Below, one piece after another: positions 55,060 to 64,000 of a stretch of DNA of 64,000 nucleotides. The first letter of the stretch is position 1. Each line of letters starts with the position of its first letter. The translations under genes and the position numbers were made by a program. This DNA comes from Okapia johnstoni. Its lineage: Eukaryota > Chordata > Mammalia > Artiodactyla > Giraffidae. Below the pieces are notes generated by a model, which worked only from the letters and a program-made list of their open reading frames with translations, was not told the DNA's origin and did no database searches. The stretch covers positions 56,830,140 through 56,894,139 of the forward strand of contig CM044323.1 of assembly GCA_024291935.2 (NCBI GenBank), given 5' to 3'.

Positions 55060-57690
55060 AATTAGAGAAAACCAATAGACCATTCAAGTATGATCTAAAT
55101 CAAATCCCTTATGATTATACAGTGGAAGTGGCAAATAGATTTAAGGGATTAGATCTGATAGACAGAGTGCCTGAAGAACTATGGACAGAGGTTTGTGACA
55201 CTGTACAGGAAGCAGTGATCAAAGCCATCCCCAAGAGAAAGAAATGCACAAGTGCAAAATGGTTGTCCGAGGAGGCCTTACAAATAGCTGAGAAAAAAAG
55301 AGAAGTGAAAGGTAAAGGAGAAAAGGAAAGATATACCCATTTGTATACAGAGTTCCAAAGAATAGCAAGGAGAGATAAGAAAACCTTCCTCAGTAATCAG
55401 TGCAAAGAAATAGAGGAAAAAAATAGAATGGGAAAGATTAGAAATCTCCTCAAGAAATTTAGAGATACTAAGGGAATATTTCATGCAAAGATGGGCACAA
55501 TAATGGACAGAAATGGTATGGACCTGACAAAAGCAGAAAATATTAAGAAGAGGTGGCAAGAAGAACTATACAAAAAAGATCTTCATGACCCAAGTAACCA
55601 CAATGGTGTGATCACTCACCTTGAGCCAAACATCCTGGAATGCAAAGTCAAGTGGGTCTTAGGAGGCATCACTAGTGGAGGTGATGGAATTCCAGTTGAG
55701 CTATTTCAAATCCTAAAAGATAATGCTGTGAAAGTGCTGCACTCAATATGCCAGCAAATTTGGAAAACTCAGCAGTGGCCACAGGACTGGAAAAGTCAGT
55801 TTTCATTCCAATCCCAAAGAAAGGCAATGCCAAAGAATGTTCAGACTACTGCACAATTGCACTCATCTCACACGATAGCAAAGTGATGCTCAAAATTCTT
55901 CAACATTTCGTGAACCATGAACTTCCAGAAGTTCAAGCTGGATTTAGAAAAGGCAGAGGAACCAGAGATCAAATTGCCAACATCGTTGGATCATCAAAAA
56001 AGCAAGAGAGTTCCAGAAAAACACCTACTTCTTTACTGACTACGCCAAAGGCTTTGACTGTGTGGATCACAACAAACTGTGGAAAATTCTTAGAGAGATG
56101 TGAATACCAGACCACCTGACCTGCCTCCTGAGAAATCTGTATTCAAGTCGAGAAGCAACAGTTAGAACTGAACATAGAACACTGGTCCCAAATTGGGAAA
56201 GGAGTACGTCAAGGCTTTATATTGTTAACCTGCTTGTTTAACTTATATGCAGAGTACATCATGCAAAATGGTGGGCTGGGTGAAGCACAAGCTGAAATCA
56301 AGATTGATGGGAGAAATATCAATAACCTCAGATATGCAGATGACACCACCCTTATGGCAGAAAGCGAAGAACTAACTTTAGAGCCTCTTGATGAAAGTGA
56401 AAGAGGAGAGTGAGAAAGTTGGCTTAAAACTCAACATTCAGAAAACTTAAGATCATGGCATCCGGTCCCATCTCTTCATGGCAAATAGATGGGGAAACAG
56501 TGGAAACAGTTTGAGAGACTTTATATTTTGGGGCTCCAAAGTCACTGCAGATGGTAACTGCAGCCATGAAATTAAAAGACGCTTACTCCTTGGAAGAAAA
56601 GCTATGAACAACCTCAGTTCAGTTCAGTCACTCAGTTGTGTCCGACTCTTTGCGACCCCATGAATTGTAGCATGCCAGGCCTCTCTGTCCATCGTCAACT
56701 CCCAGAGTCTACCCACACCCATGTCCATTGAGTTGTTGATGCCATCCAACCATCTCATCCTCTGTCGTCCCCTTCTCCTCCTGCCCCCAATCCTACCCAG
56801 CATTAGGGTCTTTTCCAATGAGTCAACTCTTCGCATGAGGTGGCCAAAGTATTGGAGTTTCAGCTTCAACATCAGTCCTTCCAATGAACACCCAGGACTG
56901 ATCTCCTTTAGGATGGACTGGTTGGATCTCCTTGCAGTCCAAGGGACTCTCAAGAGTCTTCTCCAACACCACAGTTCAAAAGCATCAATACTGTGGCACT
57001 CAGCTTTCTTCACCGTCCAACTCTCACATCCATACACGACCACTGGAAAAACCATAGCCTTGACTAGACGGACTTTCGTTGGCAAAGTAATGTCTCTGCT
57101 TTTAAATATGCTATCTAGGTTGGCCGTAACCTTCCTTCCAAGGAGTAAGCGTCTTTTAATTTCATGGCTGCAGTCACCATCAGCAGTGATTTTGGATCAA
57201 CCTAGACAGCATATTAAAAAACAGAGACATTACTTTGCCAACAAAAGTCTGTCTAGTCAAAGCTATAGTTTTTCCAGTAGTCATGTATGGATGTGAGAGT
57301 TGGACTATAAAGAAAGCTGAGCATGGAAGAAGTGATGCTTTTGAACTGGGTGTTGGAAAAGACTCTTGAGAGTCCCTTGGACCCCAAGGAGATCCAACCA
57401 GTCAATCGTAAAGGAACTGAGTCCTGAATATTCATTGGAAGGATTGATGTTGAAGCTGAAACTTCAATACTTTGGCCACCTGATGCAAAGAACTGACTCA
57501 TTTGCAAATACCCTGATGCTGGGAAAGATTGAAGGTGGGAAGAGAAGGGGATGACAGAGGATGAGGTGGTTGGATGGCATCACCGACTTGATGGACATGA
57601 GTTTGAGTAAGCTCCGGGAGCTGGTGATGGACAGGGAAGCCTGGTGAGATCGCAAAGAGTCAGACATGACTGAGTGACTGAACTGACTGA
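55060..57690 (+). mobile_element. BovB LINE, 5'-truncated, sense, with an inverted BovB inside
   Basis: Flanked by CCAAGAGGA at 55051-55059 and 57691-57699. It carries the endonuclease-RT linker and RT in order, but RT is broken (frames 55060-55886, 55748-56119, 56222-56413). The frame 55029-55886 starts in L1 DNA, so its first Met is fortuitous. It is interrupted at 56615-57197 by a second BovB in the opposite direction and ends with the CTGAACTGA tail. Confidence 0.9.
56615..57197 (-). mobile_element. BovB LINE 3' fragment, antisense, inside BovB
   Basis: Starts CAGTTCAGTTCAGTCACTCA. CAACCT at 56609-56614 and 57198-57203 is the short target-site duplication. Host BovB sequence GCTATGAACAACCT continues as CAACCTAGACAGCATATT. 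Confidence 0.9.
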
Positions 57691-58125
57691 CCAAGAGGAC
57701 TTAGGCCAAGGGAAACCTTCCAGTGCCCCATCCTTGTGGTGAGCCCCTGCCGACCCACGCCTCCACAGGAGGGCTTCCAACACCAGCAGGTAGTTTTGGT
57801 TCAGTCTCCTGTGGGATCACTGCTTCTCTCCTTTGGGTTTTGGTGCACGCAAAATTTTGTTTATGCCTTCCAAGACTACAGTCTCTGTTTCCCTCAGTCC
57901 TCTGGAAGGTCTATAATCAAATCTCTCTGGCCCTCAAGGCCAGATTCCCTGGGGATTCCCAGTCCTTTGTCAGATCCCCAGGCTGGGAAACCTAATGTGG
58001 GGATCAGAACCTTCACAATAGTGTGAGAACTTCTTTGGTATTACTGTTGTCCAGCCTGTAGGTCATCCATCCAGCGGGTGTGAGAGTTGATGTTATCGTT
58101 ATTGTGCCTCTCCTACCATCTCGCT

Positions 58126-59809
58126 GAAATGGGAATCCGAGCTCTTGTTTGTGGAGCGTGAACTTCACAAACATGCAAACACAGTAGCAAGTGAATAGGA
58201 TTTGTTAAAGAGAAGGAAAGTACAAAGCTCTCAGCATAGGCACTGAGAGAGGGTAGAGTCTCCCAAAGGGTGGGTATTACAGTTGTTTTATATCCTTACC
58301 AGTATTAATTTGTACATTTTTTGTTGGCTCCTGTCCTTAAAATACATCATTTTTAACCAATCAGTTTAAAGGTCACAATGTTTAATTTAACATCTTTATG
58401 ACTTTTCTTGATCCTTGGATTAAATCACCACCCTTTTTCATGCCCCCTGGCCATTTTAAAATAGACCAGATGTATTGCCAACATCATCCAAAAGGCAAGA
58501 GAGTTCCAGAAAAACATCTACTTCTGCTTTTTTGCCTTTGACTGTGTGGATCACAACAAACTGTGGAAAATTCTTACAGAGATGGGAATACCAGACTACC
58601 TGACCTCCCTCTTGAGAAATCTGTATGCAGGTAAGGAAGCAACAGTTAGAATGGGACATGGAACAACAGACTGGTTCCAAATAGGGAAAGAAGTACGTCA
58701 AGGCTGTATATTGTCACCCTGCTTATTTAACTTATATACAGAGTACATCATGAGAAATGGTGGGCTGGGTGAAGCACAAGCTGGAATCAAGATTGCTAGG
58801 AGAAATATCAATAACCTCAGATATGCAGAGGACACCACCTTTATGGCAGAAAGCGAAGAACTAAAGAGCCTCTTGATGAAAATGAAAGAGGAGAGTGAAA
58901 AAGCTGGCTTAAAACTCAACATTCAAAACATGAAGATCATGGTGTCCGGTCCCATCGCTTCATGGAAAATAGATGGGGAAACAGTGGAAACAGTGACAGA
59001 CTGTTTTTTTGGACTCCAAAATCACTGCAGATGGTGACTGCAGCCATGAAATTAAAAGACTCCTTCTCCTTGGAAGAAAAGTTATGACCAACCTAAACAT
59101 CACATTAAAAAGCAGAGATATTACTTTGCCAACAAAGGTCTGTCTAGTCAAAGCTATGGTTTTTCCAGTAGTCATGTGTGGATGTGAGAGTTGGACTATA
59201 AAGAAAGCTGAGCGCGAAAGAAGTGATGCTTTTGAACTGGGTGTTGGAGAAGACTCTTGAGAGTCCCTTGGACCCCAAGGAGATCCAACCAGTCCATCCT
59301 AAAGGAACTGAGTCCTGAATATTCATTGGAAGGACTGATGTTGAAGCTGAAACTCCAATACTTTGGCCACCTGATGAAAAGAACTGATTCATTTGCAAAG
59401 ACCCTGATGCTGGGAAAGATTGAAGGTGGGAGGAGAAGGGGACGACAGAGGATGAGACGGTTGGATGGCAACACCGACTCAATGGACATGAGTTGAGTAA
59501 ACTGGGAATTAGTGATGGACAGGGAGGCCTGGTGTGCTGAAGTTCATAACGGTGGCCAAGAGTCGGAAACAACTGAGAGACTGAACTGAACTGAATGGCC
59601 TTAAATTAATGATCACTGGTTGTTTTTTCCTCAGGTGTATGGAACAGAAGTTAATTGCTGCCCTTCCCTGGATCCCATTGCTGATAATTTATCAGACCAA
59701 GGACACATTCCAGGAATTTGGGACAACAGGTATAGCTTCAGCCTAATGGAGTGAGATGTTTATTGAAAACAAAACTGAGGTCTCAGAGTCCTTCAGTGAC
59801 TGCCTAGCA
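58126..59809 (-). repeat. Solo LTR, antisense, split by BovB
   Basis: Parts 58126-58462 and 59598-59809 make one LTR of about 550 bp, reading on the minus strand from TGCTAGGCAGTCACTGAAGG to CGGATTCCCATTTCA (TG..CA ends). L1 sequence breaks at ATCTC on both sides. The family is not the one at 20087; I cannot name it. Confidence 0.62.
58463..59597 (+). mobile_element. BovB LINE, 5'-truncated, sense, inside an LTR
   Basis: From ATTGCCAACATCATCCAAAA through RT (the box reads Y-A-E-D instead of Y-A-D-D, at about 58825-58836) to CTGAACTGAACTGAA. The frame 58546-59037 keeps part of RT, then breaks. Confidence 0.88.
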
Positions 59810-59887
59810 ATTTCTATCTCATTCCTATGGCTTCTTCTTTGTCTTTGGACGTGGAGTATCTTTTTTTGGTGGGTTCCAGGGTCCTCC

Positions 59888-60571
59888 TGTTACCAAAAGG
59901 CATGCATTAGGGATCCGGCTGCTTGCCATTCAAAAGTCAGTCAATAGGCCAGGTTGGTGGAAAGGAAAGTTTGGTTTATTTCAGATGCTGGTAACTGGAG
60001 GGGTGGGTGGCAGACATCTGTACAAAGGCTAACTGCCCCCCCCACCCCCTGCAAAAAGCAGAGGGTGAGAGCTTTTATGGACAAAGTGTGTGTGTGGGGG
60101 GTTACATGCAGAAACAGTACAGTCATCTCTAACAGTCGTCTTCCAAATGGTCATGAGTGGTCTGACTAGCATCATCTTGATTGTTTTAGGTATAGTTAAT
60201 CTTCAGTTCCCGGGTGTACTTGTTCCCATTTCTTTGCATCAATTCTCTGAATTGTGGCAGCTCATGTCCTGGGTAGTCTGGTCATCACGTAGTTAACTCC
60301 TCCACTTGGTGTTTTAGTATATCTATAAGACAGCTCACAGGATATGGCTCAGAATATTATCTGTAGCCCTTGAGAAAGAACTAAAGGTCCTTGACTATGC
60401 TTAATGACTACATTATTATTATTTATTTTCCTTAGACTGTTTTCCTTTGTTTCAGCATTTCTCACTTCTCTGATTAAACTTATTTTTTGACTAAAGTTTT
60501 CCACAGGCAAAAGGCAGGCAGAGGACATGGTACAGGGCAGGGCAAGGACTATATGGTCCTGCTCCGCTCCA
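59888..60571 (-). repeat. Solo LTR, antisense, 684 bp, intact ends
   Basis: TGTTACCAAAAGG at 59888 and GCTCCGCTCCA ending at 60571 give TG..CA ends. CTCC at 59884-59887 and 60572-60575 is a 4-bp target-site duplication in the L1 5' UTR. AATAAA on the minus strand is at 59975-59980. No internal retroviral DNA. Confidence 0.77.
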
Positions 60572-60814
60572 CTCCTGTCTATAATTGTTCAACAACTAGT
60601 TGCAATTTTGGTGCTCTTGGAGGAGGAGATGAGCACACGTCCTTCTACCATCTTGAACTGGAAGTCTCGAGTTATTCTTTATAAAGCACTTAAAATCAGT
60701 GCCTATTGATAAATAACCCAGAGATATGAAGGTGTGGACAGCAAGTAAATGGTAGGTGGGAAATGCAGTTAGAAAGGTGGCTGGGAAACAGTTTGTAGAA
60801 GTGTTTGAATATCT

Positions 60815-61329
60815 TAATTTTTATTGAAGTATATTTGACTTACAGTATTATATTGGTTTTAGGGGTACAACATAGTGATTCAATATTTTTATACTTTATA
60901 GAATGATTACCACTATAAGTCTAGTTACCATCTGTCACCATAAAAAGTTATTATAATTTTATTGACTGTATTCTCAGTGTTCTATATGACATCTTAGTGC
61001 TTATTTATTTTGTAACTGAAAGTTTGTACCTCTTAATCTCCCTTACCTGTTGTACTCATTCCTCCACCCCACTCCCCTCCGACAATCACCAGTTTTTTTC
61101 TCTGTATCTATAAGTCTATTTCTGTTTTGTTATGTTTGTTCACTTGTTTTGTTTTTTAGATTCCGTACTAAGTGAGATCATACAGTATTTGTCTTTCTGT
61201 GTCTGACTTATTTCACCTAGCACAATACCCTCTATGCCCATCAGTATTGTTGCAAATGGCAAGATTTCATTCTTTTTTATGGCTGAGTAATACACACATA
61301 CATATACATACATATACATACATACATAC

Positions 61330-61363
<34 letters not shown>

Positions 61364-61756
61364 GTTTATCTCCTTTATCCATTCATCTGTTGATGGACAC
61401 TTAGGTTGCTTCCATATCTTGACTGTTGTAAATAATGCTCTAGTGAACACAGGAGTGCAGTTATCTTTTTGAGTTAGTGCTTTTGTTTTCCTTAGAAAAA
61501 TACCCAGAAGTGGAATTTCGGGATTGTATGGTAGTTCTCTTTTTAATTTTTTGAAGACCCTCCATACTGTTTTCCATAGAGTTGTACTAGTTTACAATCC
61601 CACCAACAGTGCATGAGGGCTCACTTCTCTACTTCTTAACACTTGTTATTTCTTGTCTTTTTGATGATAGCCATTCTGACAGGTGTGAGGTGATATCTGA
61701 CTGTAGTTTTAGTTTGCATTTCCCTGATGATGAGTGATTTTGAGCATCTTTTCATG
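60815..61756 (-). mobile_element. L1 3' end, antisense, with TA/CATA microsatellite
   Basis: TTTTTATTGAAGTATATTTG, CTGTATCTATAAGTCTATTT, and ACTTAGGTTGCTTCCATATC: L1 3' UTR then ORF2 end in antisense. (CATA)n/(TA)n runs at about 61291-61362. Confidence 0.78.
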
Positions 61757-62129
61757 TCACGCCACTCCCTTCTGGCCTGAAAAGTTTTATTGAAAAGTCA
61801 GCTCATAGTTTTATGTGAGTTCCCTGTACCTAACTAGTTGCTTACCTCTTGCGGCTTTTAAGATCTTGAATGTTTTTCATTTTTAAGTATAATGTGTCTT
61901 GGTAAGGAACTCTTTGGATTCGTCTTGTTTAGCACTCTCTATGCTTCCTGGACTTGGATGTCTGCTTTCTTTCCCAGGCTAGGGAAGTTTTCAACTTTTA
62001 TTTCTTCAAATGAATCCTCTTCCCCTTTCTCTCTCTTCTTCTGGGATCTTTATAATGTGAATGTTAGTATAGTTGATTTTGTCCCAGAGATCTCTTAAAC
62101 TTTCCTCACTTAAAATTTTTTTTGAAAAT

Positions 62130-62437
62130 TTTATTATTGTTTGGGTTTGCTGGGTCTTTGTTGCTGCATGGCCTTTTCTCTAGTTTTGATGAGCAGGCAC
62201 TACTCTCTAGTTGTGGTGCATGGGCTTCTCACTGCAGTGGCTCACTGATTGCTGAGCTCTTAGGGCAGGCAGACTTCAGTAGTTGTGTTTCCTGGTCTCT
62301 AGAGCACAGGCTCAATACTTGTGGCACATGGGCTTAGTTGTTCCTTGGCATGTGGGATCTTCCCGGACCAGGGATTGAACCCACATCTCTTGTATTGGCA
62401 GGCAGATTCTTTACCACTGAGCCACCAGGAAAGCCCT
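62130..62437 (-). repeat. CHR-type SINE, long form, antisense
   Basis: GGTTTGCTGGGTCTTTGTTG to CACTGAGCCACCAGGAAAGC. Confidence 0.85.
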
Positions 62438-62552
62438 GCCCTCACTTTTAAAAATTCATTCTTCTTTTCACCTTGGGTGATTTCCACTACTCTGTCTTCC
62501 AGTTCACTAATCCATTCATCTGTATTATCTGACCTGCTGTTGATTCCTTCTA

Positions 62553-62778
62553 GTGTAGCAGTCCCCAACCTTCACGGCACCAGGAACTGGTTTCATGGAA
62601 GACCGTTTTCCATTGACTGGGTCGGGGGAATGGTTCAGGCAGTAATGTGAGTGATGGGGAACGGTAGATGAAGTTTTGTTAGATCGCCTGCTGCTCACCT
62701 CCTGCTGTGCAGTCCAGTTCCTAACGGACTGTGGATCAGTACTGGTCCACAATCTGGGGAGTTGGGGACCCCTGTTCT
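62553..62778 (+). mobile_element. Non-autonomous hAT-like DNA transposon
   Basis: Begins TAGTGTAGCAGTCCCCAACC and ends GAGTTGGGGACCCCTGTTCTAG. The ends CAGTCCCCAACC and GGTTGGGGAC-type are inverted repeats. TCTAG(T) at both sides may be the 8-bp-type duplication. Confidence 0.65.
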
Positions 62779-63475
62779 AGTATATATTTTATTTCAGTTG
62801 TTGTATTCTTCAGATCTGTTTGGTTCTCCTTTATATTTTATAATCCTGTGCTGGTAGGCATGGTTGGCCCTGCCTCACGTGGTGGCTGCCAGCCCCCCTG
62901 GTGATCAGGGGTGAGTCCTGGAACAGCTGGCTGTGGGGCTCAGGGCTAGTGGCAGCTCTCCGATATGCAAGTATGCAAGCCCTGCTGGCCTTCAGAGTCA
63001 GATGTTCTGGGAACTCATCTTCATGGTGCATGACCCGTGGGCTGGGAGCCCTGAGGTGGGGCTCAGACCCCTTCTTCCTTGGGGAGAACCTCTGCAATTG
63101 TCATTATCCTCTTGTTTGTGGTTCACTCACCCAGTGCCCCCAATCCCTTTACCTAGCTTATCATTTCTTCTTTATATCTTTAGCTGTGGAATATCTTTTC
63201 TGCTAGTGTTCAGGTCATTCCTGTAGATAGTTATTCCTGTAAATAGTTGTAATTTTGGTGTGTCTGTGGGAGGAGGTGAGCTGGGGTCTTCCTACTTCAC
63301 CGTATTGCCCATACCTACTTGAATATCTTCTTAATGAATTTGGAATTAGCTCACAAGGAACACAGACCATCCCTTCCTGTATGGCTGAAGCTCAGTGGTG
63401 GCTGCCCCTTGTAAACAGGGCATGTACTCCCCATTTTGCCACAGTTCCTAACGCTCCCTATGCCAACACTCCCTG

Positions 63476-63574
63476 CAGTGGTTCTCAGTCAGTTAGTCTG
63501 AAGATCTGCATTTCTAATGAGTTTCCAGTTGATGCTGATGCTGCTGGCCAGCAACCACATTTGAGAACCACAGC
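63476..63574 (+). mobile_element. MER5A-like hAT MITE
   Basis: GCAGTGGTTCTCAGTCAGTT to ACATTTGAGAACCACAG; the ends GTGGTTCTCA and TGAGAACCAC are inverted repeats. Confidence 0.75.
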
Positions 63575-63582
63575 CCATTTGT

Positions 63583-63747
63583 ATCTTTTTAAATATTTAT
63601 TTGGCTACACTGGGTCTTAGTGGTAGCACATAGGCTCTTCGATCTTTGTTGTGGCATGTGGAATCTACTTCCCTGGCCAGGGTTTGAACCTGGGGCCCCT
63701 GCATTGGGAGCACTGAGTCTTAGCCCCTGGGCCACCAGGGAAGTCCC
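63583..63747 (-). repeat. CHR-type SINE, antisense
   Basis: ATTTATTTGGCTACACTGGG to GGGCCACCAGGGAAGTCC. Confidence 0.83.
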
Positions 63748-63910
63748 TGCCCAGTTACATCTTAGACACTAAGTTAGGGAATTGGTTGCTGCTTATCATC
63801 AAACTTATGGTTTTTTCTTATGCCTGGCATGTTTCCTATGTTTAACACTACCTTCCTGGTCCTGATGGAATTTAGATTTGCTATTTCTAGTATAATCAAA
63901 TTTTTTTTAA

Positions 63911-64000
63911 GTCACTCAATTGTGTCCGACTCTTTGCGACCCCATGGACTTTAGAATCCATGGAATTTTCCAGGCCAGAATACTGGAGTGGGTAGCCTTT
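63911..64000 (-). repeat. Bov-A SINE, antisense, cut by the window edge
   Basis: AGTCACTCAATTGTGTCCGA to TACTGGAGTGGGTAGCCTTT at the last base; it continues beyond the window. Confidence 0.85.

Larger units (their letters stand above)
53222..60665 (-). mobile_element. Ruminant L1 (ORF1/5' UTR part), antisense, host of a nest of insertions
   Basis: L1 pieces at 53222-53301, 53807-55059, 57691-58125, 59810-59887 and 60572-60665 read as one antisense ruminant L1. It runs from ORF1-side DNA on the left to the 5' start near 60660, where the minus strand reads CAAGATGGTAGAAGGACGTG. Breaks coincide with the insertions listed below, and adjoining L1 words continue across each (for example ..CTACCATCTC / ATCTCATTCC.. 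across 58125-59810). Confidence 0.77.
61757..63310 (-). mobile_element. L1 ORF1/5' UTR part, antisense
   Basis: GAAAAGTCAGCTCATAGTTT, TTGTCCCAGAGATCTCTTAA, then 5' UTR DNA to TTCCTACTTCACCGTATTGC at the right end. Split by a SINE and a DNA transposon. The missing middle suggests that this and 60815-61756 are one internally deleted L1, or two copies. Confidence 0.68.

Noticed and set aside
59598..59760. TTTTTTCCTCAG followed by an open stretch, as a possible exon
   Set aside because: It is part of the LTR split by BovB (58126-59809), so the acceptor-like site is incidental.

Overview
The window is genomic DNA of a bovid ruminant (cattle, sheep, goat or a close relative). The evidence is its repeats: many BovB LINE copies, tRNA-Glu-derived Bov-tA/Bov-A SINEs, CHR-type SINEs, ruminant L1 with its long 5' UTR, and a mariner-type MITE. 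I cannot separate genera from this sequence alone. Repeat family names are recognised from memory of their sequence patterns, not from a search.

The only intact cellular protein-coding gene I can support is A4GNT (alpha-1,4-N-acetylglucosaminyltransferase) on the + strand. It has two coding exons, 33759-34169 and 37543-38157, joined in phase 0, giving 341 residues. A non-coding first exon is expected upstream; 32013|32014 is a candidate donor. About 9 kb downstream, a CpG island (about 46905-47570) sits behind a large compound (GT)n block. In mammals A4GNT is followed in the same orientation by DZIP1L, so this island is best read as a DZIP1L promoter and 5' exon (inference; no DZIP1L coding exon is seen here). 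An antisense, 5'-truncated RPL10 processed pseudogene lies at 52419-52634.

Layout: 1-5.3 kb old L1/L2, two BovB fragments and SINEs; 5.7-9.1 kb antisense L1 split by BovB and a CHR SINE; 9.1-11.5 kb old L1-like DNA; 11.5-13.3 kb ERVL remnant with 3' LTR; 13.6-19.7 kb sense L1 with three insertions; 20.09-26.49 kb class I (gammaretrovirus-like) endogenous retrovirus; 27-33.6 kb mostly single-copy DNA and SINEs upstream of A4GNT; 33.7-38.2 kb A4GNT; 38.3-46 kb L1, MLT1, MIR and SINE remnants; 46.3-52 kb CpG island and presumed intron; 53.2-60.7 kb a nest of at least six insertions in one antisense L1; 60.8-64 kb further L1, SINE and DNA-transposon remnants.

The most unusual object is the retrovirus at 20087-26492. 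Its left LTR is sense and its right LTR is inverted, so both outer ends are U3 ends. The whole is flanked by the 4-bp duplication GGCT inside an older MLT1 LTR. The inverted LTR carries the first 11 bases of a primer-binding site fused straight to pol. This looks like integration of an aberrant, head-to-head reverse-transcription product rather than an ordinary provirus rearranged later. A second copy of the same LTR family (53302-53791) has 16-bp target-site duplications and stops just after its AATAAA, suggesting L1-mediated retroposition of a viral transcript.
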